Source: an uncultured Victivallales bacterium (lineage in GTDB: Bacteria > Verrucomicrobiota > Lentisphaeria > Victivallales > UBA1829). Taken from it: a DNA stretch of 64,000 nucleotides. Position 1 is the first letter of the stretch, and each line of letters opens with the position of its first letter. The DNA lies in assembly GCA_944390735.1 (NCBI GenBank), contig CALXRL010000100.1, forward strand, positions 46,534 through 110,533, in the 5' to 3' direction. Positions 37,177 through 44,964 of the stretch are shown piece after piece. Made by a program: the position numbers and the translations under genes. The notes beneath the pieces are model-generated. The model saw only the letters and a list, made by a program, of their open reading frames with translations, was not told the origin of the DNA and made no database searches.

Positions 37177-39500
37177 ATGTGTTCCCCGTACAGAAGCAGA
37201 TTTTTGATTTCAAACGGACGCAGATTCCATTCCAGCGGGCCCGAAAGAATTTCCGGCTTATCGACTCCTTCCCCCAAGGCATTCGCGTTCCTCCAGAAGT
37301 GGAACGATTCCGGAAGCGGGAGCGAAATCCGGGTCGCCTTGCCGACGCCTTCATAGAGACGGAGAAACAGCGATTTCCCGTCGGAGCGCAAGGTGCTGAC
37401 GCGGACATTGTCCGGAAGACGCAGATTCGTCAGATCCACCGCCGGAGACGTGGATGGAACCGGAATCAGCGGCGCCGCATACCGTTCCGCTTCCGCGATG
37501 ACCGCGTCCATGCTGCTCTCCTCGCGGACCATCAGAGCGAATTCCGCCTCCATCTCCTCCCCTTCCTGAAAGGAGAGAGCGCTGTCGCATTTGTATTCCA
37601 TGGCGGCGGACCGGAAGAGGGAGAGAAGCATTACGCCATCCGCATCCACATTGTTTCCGGGAAGGCCACGGTTGAAAAGCGTGATTCCCCCCCTCTCTCC
37701 GGAATAGTCGCAGAAGGTTTCGGCGGGAAATTCGGAGTGCCCGCGGACCTGGAGGCCGAACGGAATTTCATGGGTGACGGTTCCGTTGCGAAGAAGAGTC
37801 GGAAATGCCGCCCGGAGCCGATAGTGACACCCCTCCGTGCGAATGCGGATCTTCCAGCGGATCAGCGGAGAGTTCGCGTCGCACTCCATGGTGGAAACAA
37901 ACGAGACCCGGTTGCGCCAGAAGCCGAGTTCTCCCTTCTGGACAACCCGCAGACTCTCCTGCGACCGGAAAAGACGCACCTCCCGGATCGTCGGATAAAA
38001 GTTATGACGATTGACAATGTCGTTCGCCGGAACCGGCCGTTCCAGCGGATCCGGATCGTTGTGGGCATAGGCGGCCGCTTCGGAGCCGCCGTCGATGGGG
38101 CCCTCGTACAGCTGCCAGCTGTCTCCGTTGTCGTTCTGCATCACGAGCGATCCAAACGCGGCGGGCGATGCGGAGTTGATCCATTCCGTTCCCCGGGCCG
38201 TCCGCAGACTGGAGAGAAATCCATTGCGGTGGATCGAGACGGTATAATACGCAGTTTCAAACTTCATTCCTTCTTCCGGGTTCTGCGGGAGAAGCGGGGG
38301 ACATTCCGGGAACTCCCGCAGGGGACGTGTCTCGAACGGTTTCAGGTCCACCAGAAGACGGGTGCTGTCCGGAAGTTCCAGCGTCTCCCGTCTGGGGTGC
38401 GCCGTCGGATTGAACACTGCGTCTCCGGACGAGGTCAGAAGATCCAGCGCCTGAAGATCGGCCTGGACCGATTTCAGCGCCGCATCGCAGATGGTTCCGC
38501 AGACCGTATCATGAAAGCAGAGTTTCAGCACCGTTTCCCATTGAGGCCGGAGGGACTCATGGCTGCGGTTCTGAATCGCCAGAAACATCTCCTCCGCCAG
38601 CAGACGGGCCGTGTGGCGCCGGATGCCCTGCTTGATCCGGATGTTCGTGGAAAAGGTCCCCTGAAACAGCGCGTTGAATTCTCCCGCATAGACGGGCAGA
38701 TCCTCTTCCGCTGTCGCGGCGGCATATTCCGTCGGAGTGGAAAACTCAATTCGGGAGGAGGGGTCCCGTTCGCGGATCGCCCGCAATGCGGAGGGGGCGC
38801 TCTCCTGCGGCATCCGGAAGTCGCCGCCGTTGCAGATCAGAATCTGTTCGGAAGCGCCGAACCGGCGTTCCTGGTCTGTGAGGCGGGCGATCTCCTCCGC
38901 GGACGCCTCCGCGAAGCGCTGTTCTTCGGCATTGGCAATGCCGGGCTGTTTTTCGGGAAAGAAGATTCCGGAATAGCCGCGGGGGAGCCAGTGCGTGAGA
39001 AGTTCCGTTCCGTCAAGACCTTTCCAGCGGAAATTGTTCTGCCGGAACTCCGGATCCATTCCCCGCCAGAAAAAATAGGAGCGGTAGCCGCTCTGGGACA
39101 GCATCTGCGGGAGCTGGGCGTGGTGCCCCCAGCAGTCGGCGATCCAGCAGGCGTCGGGGGTGACGCCGAGGTGATCCCGGAGCCAGGAACGGCCGCTTTC
39201 AATCTGCCGGAAGAGTGTTTCGCCGCCTCCCAGATTCATATCCGGCATGACGAGCATGCCGGGCGCGAAACAGAGCCGTCCGCTCTGAGCCAGACGCCGC
39301 ATCTGCATCCGGCGCTCCGGATGCCGGCGGAAGTATTCCCGGACGGGAAGAATCTGTTCCACCGTGAATTTGTAATCCGCTTCGCGTTCCAGAAGCTCAA
39401 GGGCCCGGTCCAGAATCCGAATGCTCTCTTCCAGATAGCTCCGGTACTCCTTGAGATAAATTACGTCATAATGAAATGTGCTGATGATATGAGTTCGCAT
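37173..39500 (-). CDS. GH38-family alpha-mannosidase-like protein
   Basis: The 775-residue protein lacks a signal peptide and starts at its catalytic domain (MRTHIISTFHYDVIYL). The usual HxHxDxxW zinc motif appears as FHYDVIY, with His10 and Asp12 as ligands. The nucleophile Asp122 lies in WIADCWGHHAQLP. FHDTVCGTI is the distal zinc/active-site block, and the C-terminal beta domains fit GH38. The enzyme would remove alpha-mannose (or a related sugar) in the cytoplasm from imported fragments, unlike its secreted operon neighbours. It overlaps the GH42-like gene by ATGA. Loss of the first motif His compared with typical members could alter specificity. Confidence 0.85.
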   Translation of the reverse strand: MRTHIISTFHYDVIYLKEYRSYLEESIRILDRALELLEREADYKFTVEQILPVREYFRRHPERRMQMRRLAQSGRLCFAPGMLVMPDMNLGGGETLFRQIESGRSWLRDHLGVTPDACWIADCWGHHAQLPQMLSQSGYRSYFFWRGMDPEFRQNNFRWKGLDGTELLTHWLPRGYSGIFFPEKQPGIANAEEQRFAEASAEEIARLTDQERRFGASEQILICNGGDFRMPQESAPSALRAIRERDPSSRIEFSTPTEYAAATAEEDLPVYAGEFNALFQGTFSTNIRIKQGIRRHTARLLAEEMFLAIQNRSHESLRPQWETVLKLCFHDTVCGTICDAALKSVQADLQALDLLTSSGDAVFNPTAHPRRETLELPDSTRLLVDLKPFETRPLREFPECPPLLPQNPEEGMKFETAYYTVSIHRNGFLSSLRTARGTEWINSASPAAFGSLVMQNDNGDSWQLYEGPIDGGSEAAAYAHNDPDPLERPVPANDIVNRHNFYPTIREVRLFRSQESLRVVQKGELGFWRNRVSFVSTMECDANSPLIRWKIRIRTEGCHYRLRAAFPTLLRNGTVTHEIPFGLQVRGHSEFPAETFCDYSGERGGITLFNRGLPGNNVDADGVMLLSLFRSAAMEYKCDSALSFQEGEEMEAEFALMVREESSMDAVIAEAERYAAPLIPVPSTSPAVDLTNLRLPDNVRVSTLRSDGKSLFLRLYEGVGKATRISLPLPESFHFWRNANALGEGVDKPEILSGPLEWNLRPFEIKNLLLYGEHI

Positions 39501-39524
39501 GCTGGCATCCCGTGTTTCGTGTTC

Positions 39525-40259
39525 TTACCAGCGGATCCAGACCGCGGAATAGTTCCATGTTCTGGTTCCCGTCCGATGATAGGCTTTCACCGCATGACCG
39601 TCAAGCATGACGGCGTTGGCGTAGTAGAAAGGATCGATCGGCGTGGTATGGGTGGTCTGCCAGGTGGAGCGCAGCCCTCCATAGCCGCTGGTGGTGGGAT
39701 AGCACCAGGTGTCGGTCTCCCCGAGGAGAATGACATCGCTGAGACGCCCGTTGACCGCTTTTGCCCCTTCTCTCATCGTCGAGATCCGTTTCGGAACGGA
39801 ACAGGCGCTTTCACTGTTCCCGAACAGAAACAGCGGTTGAAAATAGGTGATGTAGCCGCGATCCCTCTGGCTGTTCGGGCAGAGCGCCAGAAGAGGCGCC
39901 TTCTGCTGGACGGGGCCATGAAGTTCCGCCGTGCCTCCCAGAAACCGCTGCCCGGTCCAGCGTTTGGTGATGTCGTTGAAATACGAGGAACCGTCATCCC
40001 CCAGAGTCGGAAAATACTCGTCATTGGCATTGAGGTACATGGTCATGTAGATGCCGAGCTGTTTCAGATTGTTCAGACAGGAGACGGTCCGGGCCTTCAC
40101 CCGGGCTTTGTTCAGCGCAGGAAGCAGAAGCGCGGCAAGGATGGAAATGATTGCAATCACAACCAGAAGTTCTATCATTGTAAAATTTCTCGATTTGCCG
40201 GAGCATCGTGCGTTCTTCCGGCTTCCGAGGTTTTTGGGTCTCCGCAGAAATCTCTTCAT
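39525..40259 (-). CDS. Prepilin-like (pseudopilin) protein, first gene of GH operon
   Basis: The 244-residue protein starts at 40259, after AAGGAG. It has an unusually long basic leader of about 25 residues ([18 protein letters not shown]) before [16 protein letters not shown], so the prepilin peptidase site lies further in than in its paralogues. [25 protein letters not shown] follows, and the C-terminus has [12 protein letters not shown]. It opens the five-gene leftward operon and is followed 24 bases later by the GH38 gene. Confidence 0.86.
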   Translation of the reverse strand: MKRFLRRPKNLGSRKNARCSGKSRNFTMIELLVVIAIISILAALLLPALNKARVKARTVSCLNNLKQLGIYMTMYLNANDEYFPTLGDDGSSYFNDITKRWTGQRFLGGTAELHGPVQQKAPLLALCPNSQRDRGYITYFQPLFLFGNSESACSVPKRISTMREGAKAVNGRLSDVILLGETDTWCYPTTSGYGGLRSTWQTTHTTPIDPFYYANAVMLDGHAVKAYHRTGTRTWNYSAVWIRW

Positions 40260-40302
40260 AAAATACTCCTTTTTCAAGATGATTCTTTCTTGTTTGGAAG
40301 AT

Positions 40303-40331
40303 ATTATACAATAAAACGGAACGAAAAACAA
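40303..40331 (-). promoter_or_regulatory. Promoter of five-gene hydrolase operon
   Basis: On the minus strand, TTGTTT (40331-40326), a 17-base spacer and TATAAT (40308-40303) lie 44 bases upstream of the pseudopilin start. The palindrome at 40375-40396 is upstream of it. Confidence 0.65.
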
Positions 40332-40374
40332 GGGGGCAGGGCTCTTTTACACCATGAAATAGATATGGAAATAT

Positions 40375-40396
40375 AAAATATTTCATGAAATATTTT
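40375..40396. promoter_or_regulatory. Putative LacI operator between divergent units
   Basis: The half AAAATATTTCA is followed at once by its exact reverse complement, a perfect 22-base palindrome. A partial site (CATGAAAT) lies near 40353. It is placed between the lacI gene at 40541 and the divergent hydrolase operon, where it could control both. Confidence 0.6.
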
Positions 40397-40540
40397 TTGG
40401 AAGGAGTTGAAAAACACGCTTCAAGGTTTATGGTAGGGGAGGCCTCCTTTCCGGTGTTTCGGGAGGGGGCGTTTCCTGCGGAGAGTCTCGGGAAATTCAC
40501 GGGAAAGAGGCGGGACAGACGCGGGGAAGAAAGGAGCCTT

Positions 40541-41518
40541 ATGGCGAAGAAAAACGAAGCGGGGATGACCATTGCGCAGATCGCAAGGACCTGTCATGTT
40601 TCTCCGGCGACGGTAAGCCGGGTGCTGTACAATCGACCGTATGTGGCGGAGGAGATCCGGGCGCGGGTTCGGGAGGAGATCCGGCGCTGCGGATACGTGT
40701 TCTGCCATACCTCCCGCATGGGCAAGATTCTTGTGCTGGCGCCCGCGGGAAAGACGCTGATTCACGGGGAATATTACTACTCGATGTTCAATGCGCTTCA
40801 ATCGGTGTTTCAGTCAGCCGGATATGAAACGGTGGCGGGACGTTCCAGCATTCTGCCCATGCTGGGCAATGTCGGATTCGACGCCGTGATTTCCCTGACC
40901 TCCGACGATCAGGTCTTTTCCTACTGGAAGGATCATCTGATTGCCCCCTTGCTCTATATCAACTGGAAGATGCCGTCCCATGCGGACTGCTTTTCGATTG
41001 GCGCGGATCATCGGGGGGCTCTGGCCCGGGTGGTGGATTTGCTGTATCGCAACGGTCACAGAAAAATCGGGTTTCTTGGTGTGGGCTTTGAAATTCCGGA
41101 CAATCAGCGTCCCTGGGAGGAGCGGGAAGGGTTTCTTCAGGCGATGCGCCGGAAAATGCTTCTTTCCAGCGCGTTTCTGGAATATACCAACGATCAGGAG
41201 CCGCATCAGGCACTGACCAATCTGCTCCGCAGAGGAATCACCGCCCTGATATGTCCCTCCATTACGGAAGGGGCGAAAATTGCGCGCATTCTTCAGGATT
41301 TGCGCTGGAGGATTCCGGAGGATATTTCTCTTGTGGTGGGCGACTCCGAGTTCAGCAATCCGGTGAATACGATTCCGCTGACCGCCATGCGCATGCCCTA
41401 TGAGAAGATTGCGGAATGCTGCTGTTCCGTGGTCCGGAAACGGATCCCGCCGACGTTGAAAATCGAGTACGAAATCGTGGAACGGGAGAGCGTCGGTCCG
41501 GTTCCCGGAAAGGGATGA
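40541..41518 (+). CDS. LacI-family transcriptional regulator
   Basis: The 325-residue protein has the LacI helix-turn-helix (MTIAQIARTCHVSPATVSRVLYNRPYV) about eight residues in, then the effector domain (KILVLAPAGKTLIHG onward). The start at 40541 has AAGGAG four bases upstream; the open frame extends further but without a ribosome-binding site. The hinge is short and the effector domain slightly smaller than usual. It is divergent from the five-gene hydrolase operon and is the best candidate for its regulator. Confidence 0.9.
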   Translation: MAKKNEAGMTIAQIARTCHVSPATVSRVLYNRPYVAEEIRARVREEIRRCGYVFCHTSRMGKILVLAPAGKTLIHGEYYYSMFNALQSVFQSAGYETVAGRSSILPMLGNVGFDAVISLTSDDQVFSYWKDHLIAPLLYINWKMPSHADCFSIGADHRGALARVVDLLYRNGHRKIGFLGVGFEIPDNQRPWEEREGFLQAMRRKMLLSSAFLEYTNDQEPHQALTNLLRRGITALICPSITEGAKIARILQDLRWRIPEDISLVVGDSEFSNPVNTIPLTAMRMPYEKIAECCCSVVRKRIPPTLKIEYEIVERESVGPVPGKG

Positions 41519-41642
41519 CCTCTCTTCCGGGGTGCGGGCGGAATTCCGGATTTTTCGGGTAAAAACAAGGATTCCGACTGGAAAAGCATTGAAATGGCTG
41601 TATGTTTCCCGTCGGGAGGATTCAGATTGAAAATCGGAACAG

Positions 41643-42374
41643 ATGAGACTGCTTGTTTATAATATCGCGTACGGAACCGGCACCGCCGGCGGAATCGGAA
41701 CTCTGCTGACCGCGCACCGCTATATCCGGACGCGGGACACATATATGGATCAGATTATTGACTTCATTGATGCCAGTGATGCCGATGTGGTCGGTCTTGT
41801 GGAGATCGACACCGGTTCGTTCCGGACCGGCTTCCGCGATCAGACCGAACTGGTGGCTTCGCGCCTGAAGCACTATACGCACTGCGGCGTGAAATATGGA
41901 ATAGACTCCATCGGACGGCGCATACCGATTCTCCGGAAGCAGGCGAATGCGTTTTTCACCCGTCTGGAAGCGGCGCAGGCGGCGGCGTACTATTTTCCGG
42001 TCGGGTTCAAGAAGCTGATTCTGGAGCTGAACATCGGGGGGATCCGTTTTTTTCTGGTGCATCTTGCATTGAAGCAGAGCACGCGCCGGCGTCAGCTGGA
42101 GTATCTGACGAAAATCGCGGCGATCAATCCCGGACCGGTTGTCATTGCCGGGGACTTCAATGCGTTTGCGGGAACGGAGGAGATCGAACACATGGTGAAG
42201 GTTCTGGATCTCTACGATCCGAATTTCCGGGGACTGCCGACCTATCCGGCGGGGGCGCCGCATCTTCGTCTGGATTTCGTTCTCTGTTCCCGAGCGATCC
42301 GTCCGCTGGATTTCCGGGTGCCGGAGGTGGAGTTTTCGGATCATCTGCCGATCATTTTTGATTTCGAGTATTGA
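41643..42374 (+). CDS. Endonuclease/exonuclease/phosphatase-family hydrolase
   Basis: The 243-residue protein has EEP superfamily motifs in order: LVYNIAYG with the first-strand Asn, GLVEID with a metal-binding Glu, AGDFNAF with the catalytic Asp and Asn, LDFVLCS, and SDHLPI with the general-base His. Such proteins cleave phosphodiesters in nucleic acids, lipids or inositol phosphates. There is no signal peptide. It lies 13 bases before the short DNA ligase gene, so a role in DNA processing is possible but unproven. Confidence 0.83.
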   Translation: MRLLVYNIAYGTGTAGGIGTLLTAHRYIRTRDTYMDQIIDFIDASDADVVGLVEIDTGSFRTGFRDQTELVASRLKHYTHCGVKYGIDSIGRRIPILRKQANAFFTRLEAAQAAAYYFPVGFKKLILELNIGGIRFFLVHLALKQSTRRRQLEYLTKIAAINPGPVVIAGDFNAFAGTEEIEHMVKVLDLYDPNFRGLPTYPAGAPHLRLDFVLCSRAIRPLDFRVPEVEFSDHLPIIFDFEY

Positions 42375-42387
42375 GGAAAGGACCGTT

Positions 42388-44010
42388 ATGTTGGATGCTG
42401 ATACGCTGAGCGAGGAGATGCTGATTGCGAAAATCCGGGAGTGCAACCGCAGATACTGGGAAGAGGAGGCCTCCGGCGATTTCTCCGATGAGGATTATGA
42501 TGCGCTGATGGAAGCGCTCCGGCGCCGCAATCCCTCTCATCCGCTGCTGTCGGAGGTCCATGCGCCGCGGGTCAGCGGGACGGGAATGAAAGTCCATCAT
42601 GCTCGTCCGATGCTTTCGCTCGACAAGGCCTATTCGCTGGATGAACTGATGAGCTGGGTGGACAAATACCGCCGTTCGGAGAAGGAACTTCTTCTGGTCC
42701 AGCCGAAATACGACGGGATCTCCGCGTTCTGGAACGGTCGGGTTCTGGCGACCCGGGGCGATGGATATGACGGAGAGGACATCAGCAACAAGATAGCGCT
42801 CATAGAAGCGGAAACTCCCGGTTTCCGGGGACCCCTTTCCGCCGTGCCGCATCCGATCCGCGGGGAGATTGTGATCCGGGAGGACGACTTTCAAACCGTG
42901 TATCGTTCCATCCTCAACCGGAACGGCAGACCCTACCGCAATCCCCGCAACGCGGTGGCCGGAATCATGGGACTCAAGGAGATCGGTCCGATGCTCGAAC
43001 AGGGGGCGAAGCTGACGCTGATTGATTACAATCTTTTTTCGGAGCCGGTGATCTGTTCCGAACTTCGGAAGCGCTGGGAGGAGCTCTGTGGCCGTCTGGA
43101 GGCGCTTCCCTATCCGATGGACGGCATTGTGGTGAAGCTGGCGGATGAGGCTTATTCGGATTCTCTCGGGAGCACGGCGCACCATCCGCGGGGACAGATG
43201 GCGTACAAGTTCACGAACCGGAGACATGTTTCGAAACTGATGAATGTGGTCTGGAGCTTCGGGAAAAACTGTCTGACACCGGTTGCCGAGTTTGAACCGA
43301 TTGAGATCGGGGGGACCACCATCCGCAGCGCGTCTCTGCACAATTTGCAGAACATTCTGGATCGCGACATTCAGATCGGCGACTATGTGGAGGTGGAACG
43401 CGCGGGGGATGTGATTCCGTACATTGCCGCGGTGACGCCGGGACCGGAACGGCGGAGCTGCGTGATATCGAAATGTCCCTCGTGCGGATCGGATCTTGTA
43501 GTGGATCCGCCCGAGCTTCGCTGTGTGAATCCGGAGTGTACGGAGACCACTGTGCAGCGTCTTCTTTCCGCGGTCCGGATTCTCGGGATTGACGGGATCG
43601 GGGAATCGAATGTGCGCCGGATGGTCCGGGATCTCGGGATCCGCCATCTGAGTCGGATGTTTGAACTGGGGGTTCTGGAGTGGCGTCAGCTTGACGGCAT
43701 CGGGGATACGGCGGCGAAAAAGCTTTACCGGCAGATTCAGTCGGCGCGGCGGACGCCGGACTGGAAACTTCTGACGGCGTTGAACATCAAGGGGATCGGG
43801 CCGAACATGGCGAAAGTTCTTCTGGAGAAGTTTTCGTTCGGGGAGCTGCGGACGGCGACGGAGGAATCGCTTTCGTCGATCAGCGGCATTGGACCGGAAC
43901 GCGCGGGGATGCTGAAGAAGGAGCTGGAGCGTCAGGCGGATTCCATTGACGAGCTGCTGTCCATCCGCGGGGAGCCCGAGCCGGAACAGGATCTCTTTTC
44001 TTTGCTGTGA
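42388..44010 (+). CDS. ligA: Short NAD-dependent DNA ligase without BRCT domain
   Basis: LigA seals nicks using NAD+. The start at 42388 follows GAGGAAAGGA. The 540-residue protein has a reduced Ia domain (RRYWEEEASGDFSDEDYDALM), the adenylation motif KYDG with Lys107, GEIVI, DGIVVKL and GQMAYKF. The OB-fold (AEFEPIEIGGTTIRSASLHN), a four-Cys zinc finger (CPSCG and CVNPEC) and helix-hairpin-helix repeats (IDGIGESNV, LDGIGDTAAKK, IKGIGPNMAKV) follow. It ends shortly after the hairpins, about 130 residues short of typical LigA, so the C-terminal BRCT domain is absent. It may be a second, specialised ligase; whether a full-length LigA exists elsewhere cannot be seen. Confidence 0.92.
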   Translation: MLDADTLSEEMLIAKIRECNRRYWEEEASGDFSDEDYDALMEALRRRNPSHPLLSEVHAPRVSGTGMKVHHARPMLSLDKAYSLDELMSWVDKYRRSEKELLLVQPKYDGISAFWNGRVLATRGDGYDGEDISNKIALIEAETPGFRGPLSAVPHPIRGEIVIREDDFQTVYRSILNRNGRPYRNPRNAVAGIMGLKEIGPMLEQGAKLTLIDYNLFSEPVICSELRKRWEELCGRLEALPYPMDGIVVKLADEAYSDSLGSTAHHPRGQMAYKFTNRRHVSKLMNVVWSFGKNCLTPVAEFEPIEIGGTTIRSASLHNLQNILDRDIQIGDYVEVERAGDVIPYIAAVTPGPERRSCVISKCPSCGSDLVVDPPELRCVNPECTETTVQRLLSAVRILGIDGIGESNVRRMVRDLGIRHLSRMFELGVLEWRQLDGIGDTAAKKLYRQIQSARRTPDWKLLTALNIKGIGPNMAKVLLEKFSFGELRTATEESLSSISGIGPERAGMLKKELERQADSIDELLSIRGEPEPEQDLFSLL

Positions 44011-44028
44011 CCGCGGGAGAACATCCGT

Positions 44029-44964
44029 CTAACGGGTGCTTTCCGGACGGAAGTCCAGCTGATCCAGAACTATGCGTCCTGGCTTGCCGTCCTCGTTGAG
44101 AAAACTGATCCGTGCCATCCGTTTGCGAAGAGCCGGATATTCCGTTTCCTTTGCTGGAAAATGAACAGAAAGTTTGTATTGCTTCCAGTTTTTCTCCAGA
44201 AGAAAAGTTTTTCTGACATTGAAATGTTTCCACTTCTTTCCATAGTTCGGAAGACCAATGACCACAAGCAATTTTTCCGGACCTTCACCTTTTGCCCAGA
44301 AGGAGAACGTATAGGATCTGCCCGGCAGGATCGGAAGCGGCAGCGTGTTCACAGAGACTTTGGGCGCATCGTTCGCCTGATCGAGAGAGAGACTCTGTTT
44401 TCCCGCCAGAAAGTCGTCTGTTCGGCGGATGGTGGCAATCCGGGTTTTCTGGTTCCAGCTCTTGCGCCATTCTCCGGGCAGAGAGCTCTCCGATTCAAAA
44501 TCGGGACTCTGGAACAGATTGCGTTGCAGGTCGGAGTCGTCCAGCTGTTCCAGTGTCAGGTGATCGACGAGCAGTGTTCCGCTGCAGTTTCGAGGCAAAT
44601 AGAGGGAGAATTTGACCGTGGAGGATTCCCCGGAATAAAAAAAGAGTGTCCGAGGCGCTTTTTCTTCGCTGGAATTCCAGTCGATATATTCGGTCTCCTT
44701 GAGTTGAATCATGGCGTGGGGATTCAGGGTTTTGCAGTCTTTGCCCGCCTTGCTGTTCCAGCGGATCCGGTAATAGGTCCCCGGACGGATTGCGGCTTCC
44801 GCCATCAGATGCGCGACAAATTTTCCTTCATGCCGGATTTCAAAGGTTTCCGGAGCTGTCTGTTTCCAGCCGGCAAGAGGGGTCACTCCGGTTATTTCCA
44901 CCGGTGCTGCCGCATGGAGCGTTGTGAAGAAGAGCAGTGCGCCCAACAAGAGAATATGTTTCAT
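44029..44964 (-). CDS. Secreted protein with carbohydrate-binding-like domains
   Basis: The 311-residue protein has a signal peptide (MKHILLLGALLFFTTLHAAA) and two jelly-roll-like halves resembling CBM4/9 (about 25-140 and 145-305; the second has LPGRSYTFSFWAKGEG and a terminal IVLDQLDFRPE). No catalytic motif is visible. It overlaps the GH39-like gene upstream by 4 bases (ATGA), so it is probably a secreted or surface glycan-binding accessory to that enzyme. This role is inferred from fold similarity and operon position. Confidence 0.7.
   Translation of the reverse strand: MKHILLLGALLFFTTLHAAAPVEITGVTPLAGWKQTAPETFEIRHEGKFVAHLMAEAAIRPGTYYRIRWNSKAGKDCKTLNPHAMIQLKETEYIDWNSSEEKAPRTLFFYSGESSTVKFSLYLPRNCSGTLLVDHLTLEQLDDSDLQRNLFQSPDFESESSLPGEWRKSWNQKTRIATIRRTDDFLAGKQSLSLDQANDAPKVSVNTLPLPILPGRSYTFSFWAKGEGPEKLLVVIGLPNYGKKWKHFNVRKTFLLEKNWKQYKLSVHFPAKETEYPALRKRMARISFLNEDGKPGRIVLDQLDFRPESTR

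Noticed and set aside
37179..40376. Very long open frame (over 1000 codons) on the plus strand opposite the GH38 and pseudopilin genes
   Set aside because: The minus-strand genes have clear family motifs, starts and ribosome-binding sites. The antisense frame has an arginine- and glycine-rich composition typical of reading a GC-rich gene backwards.
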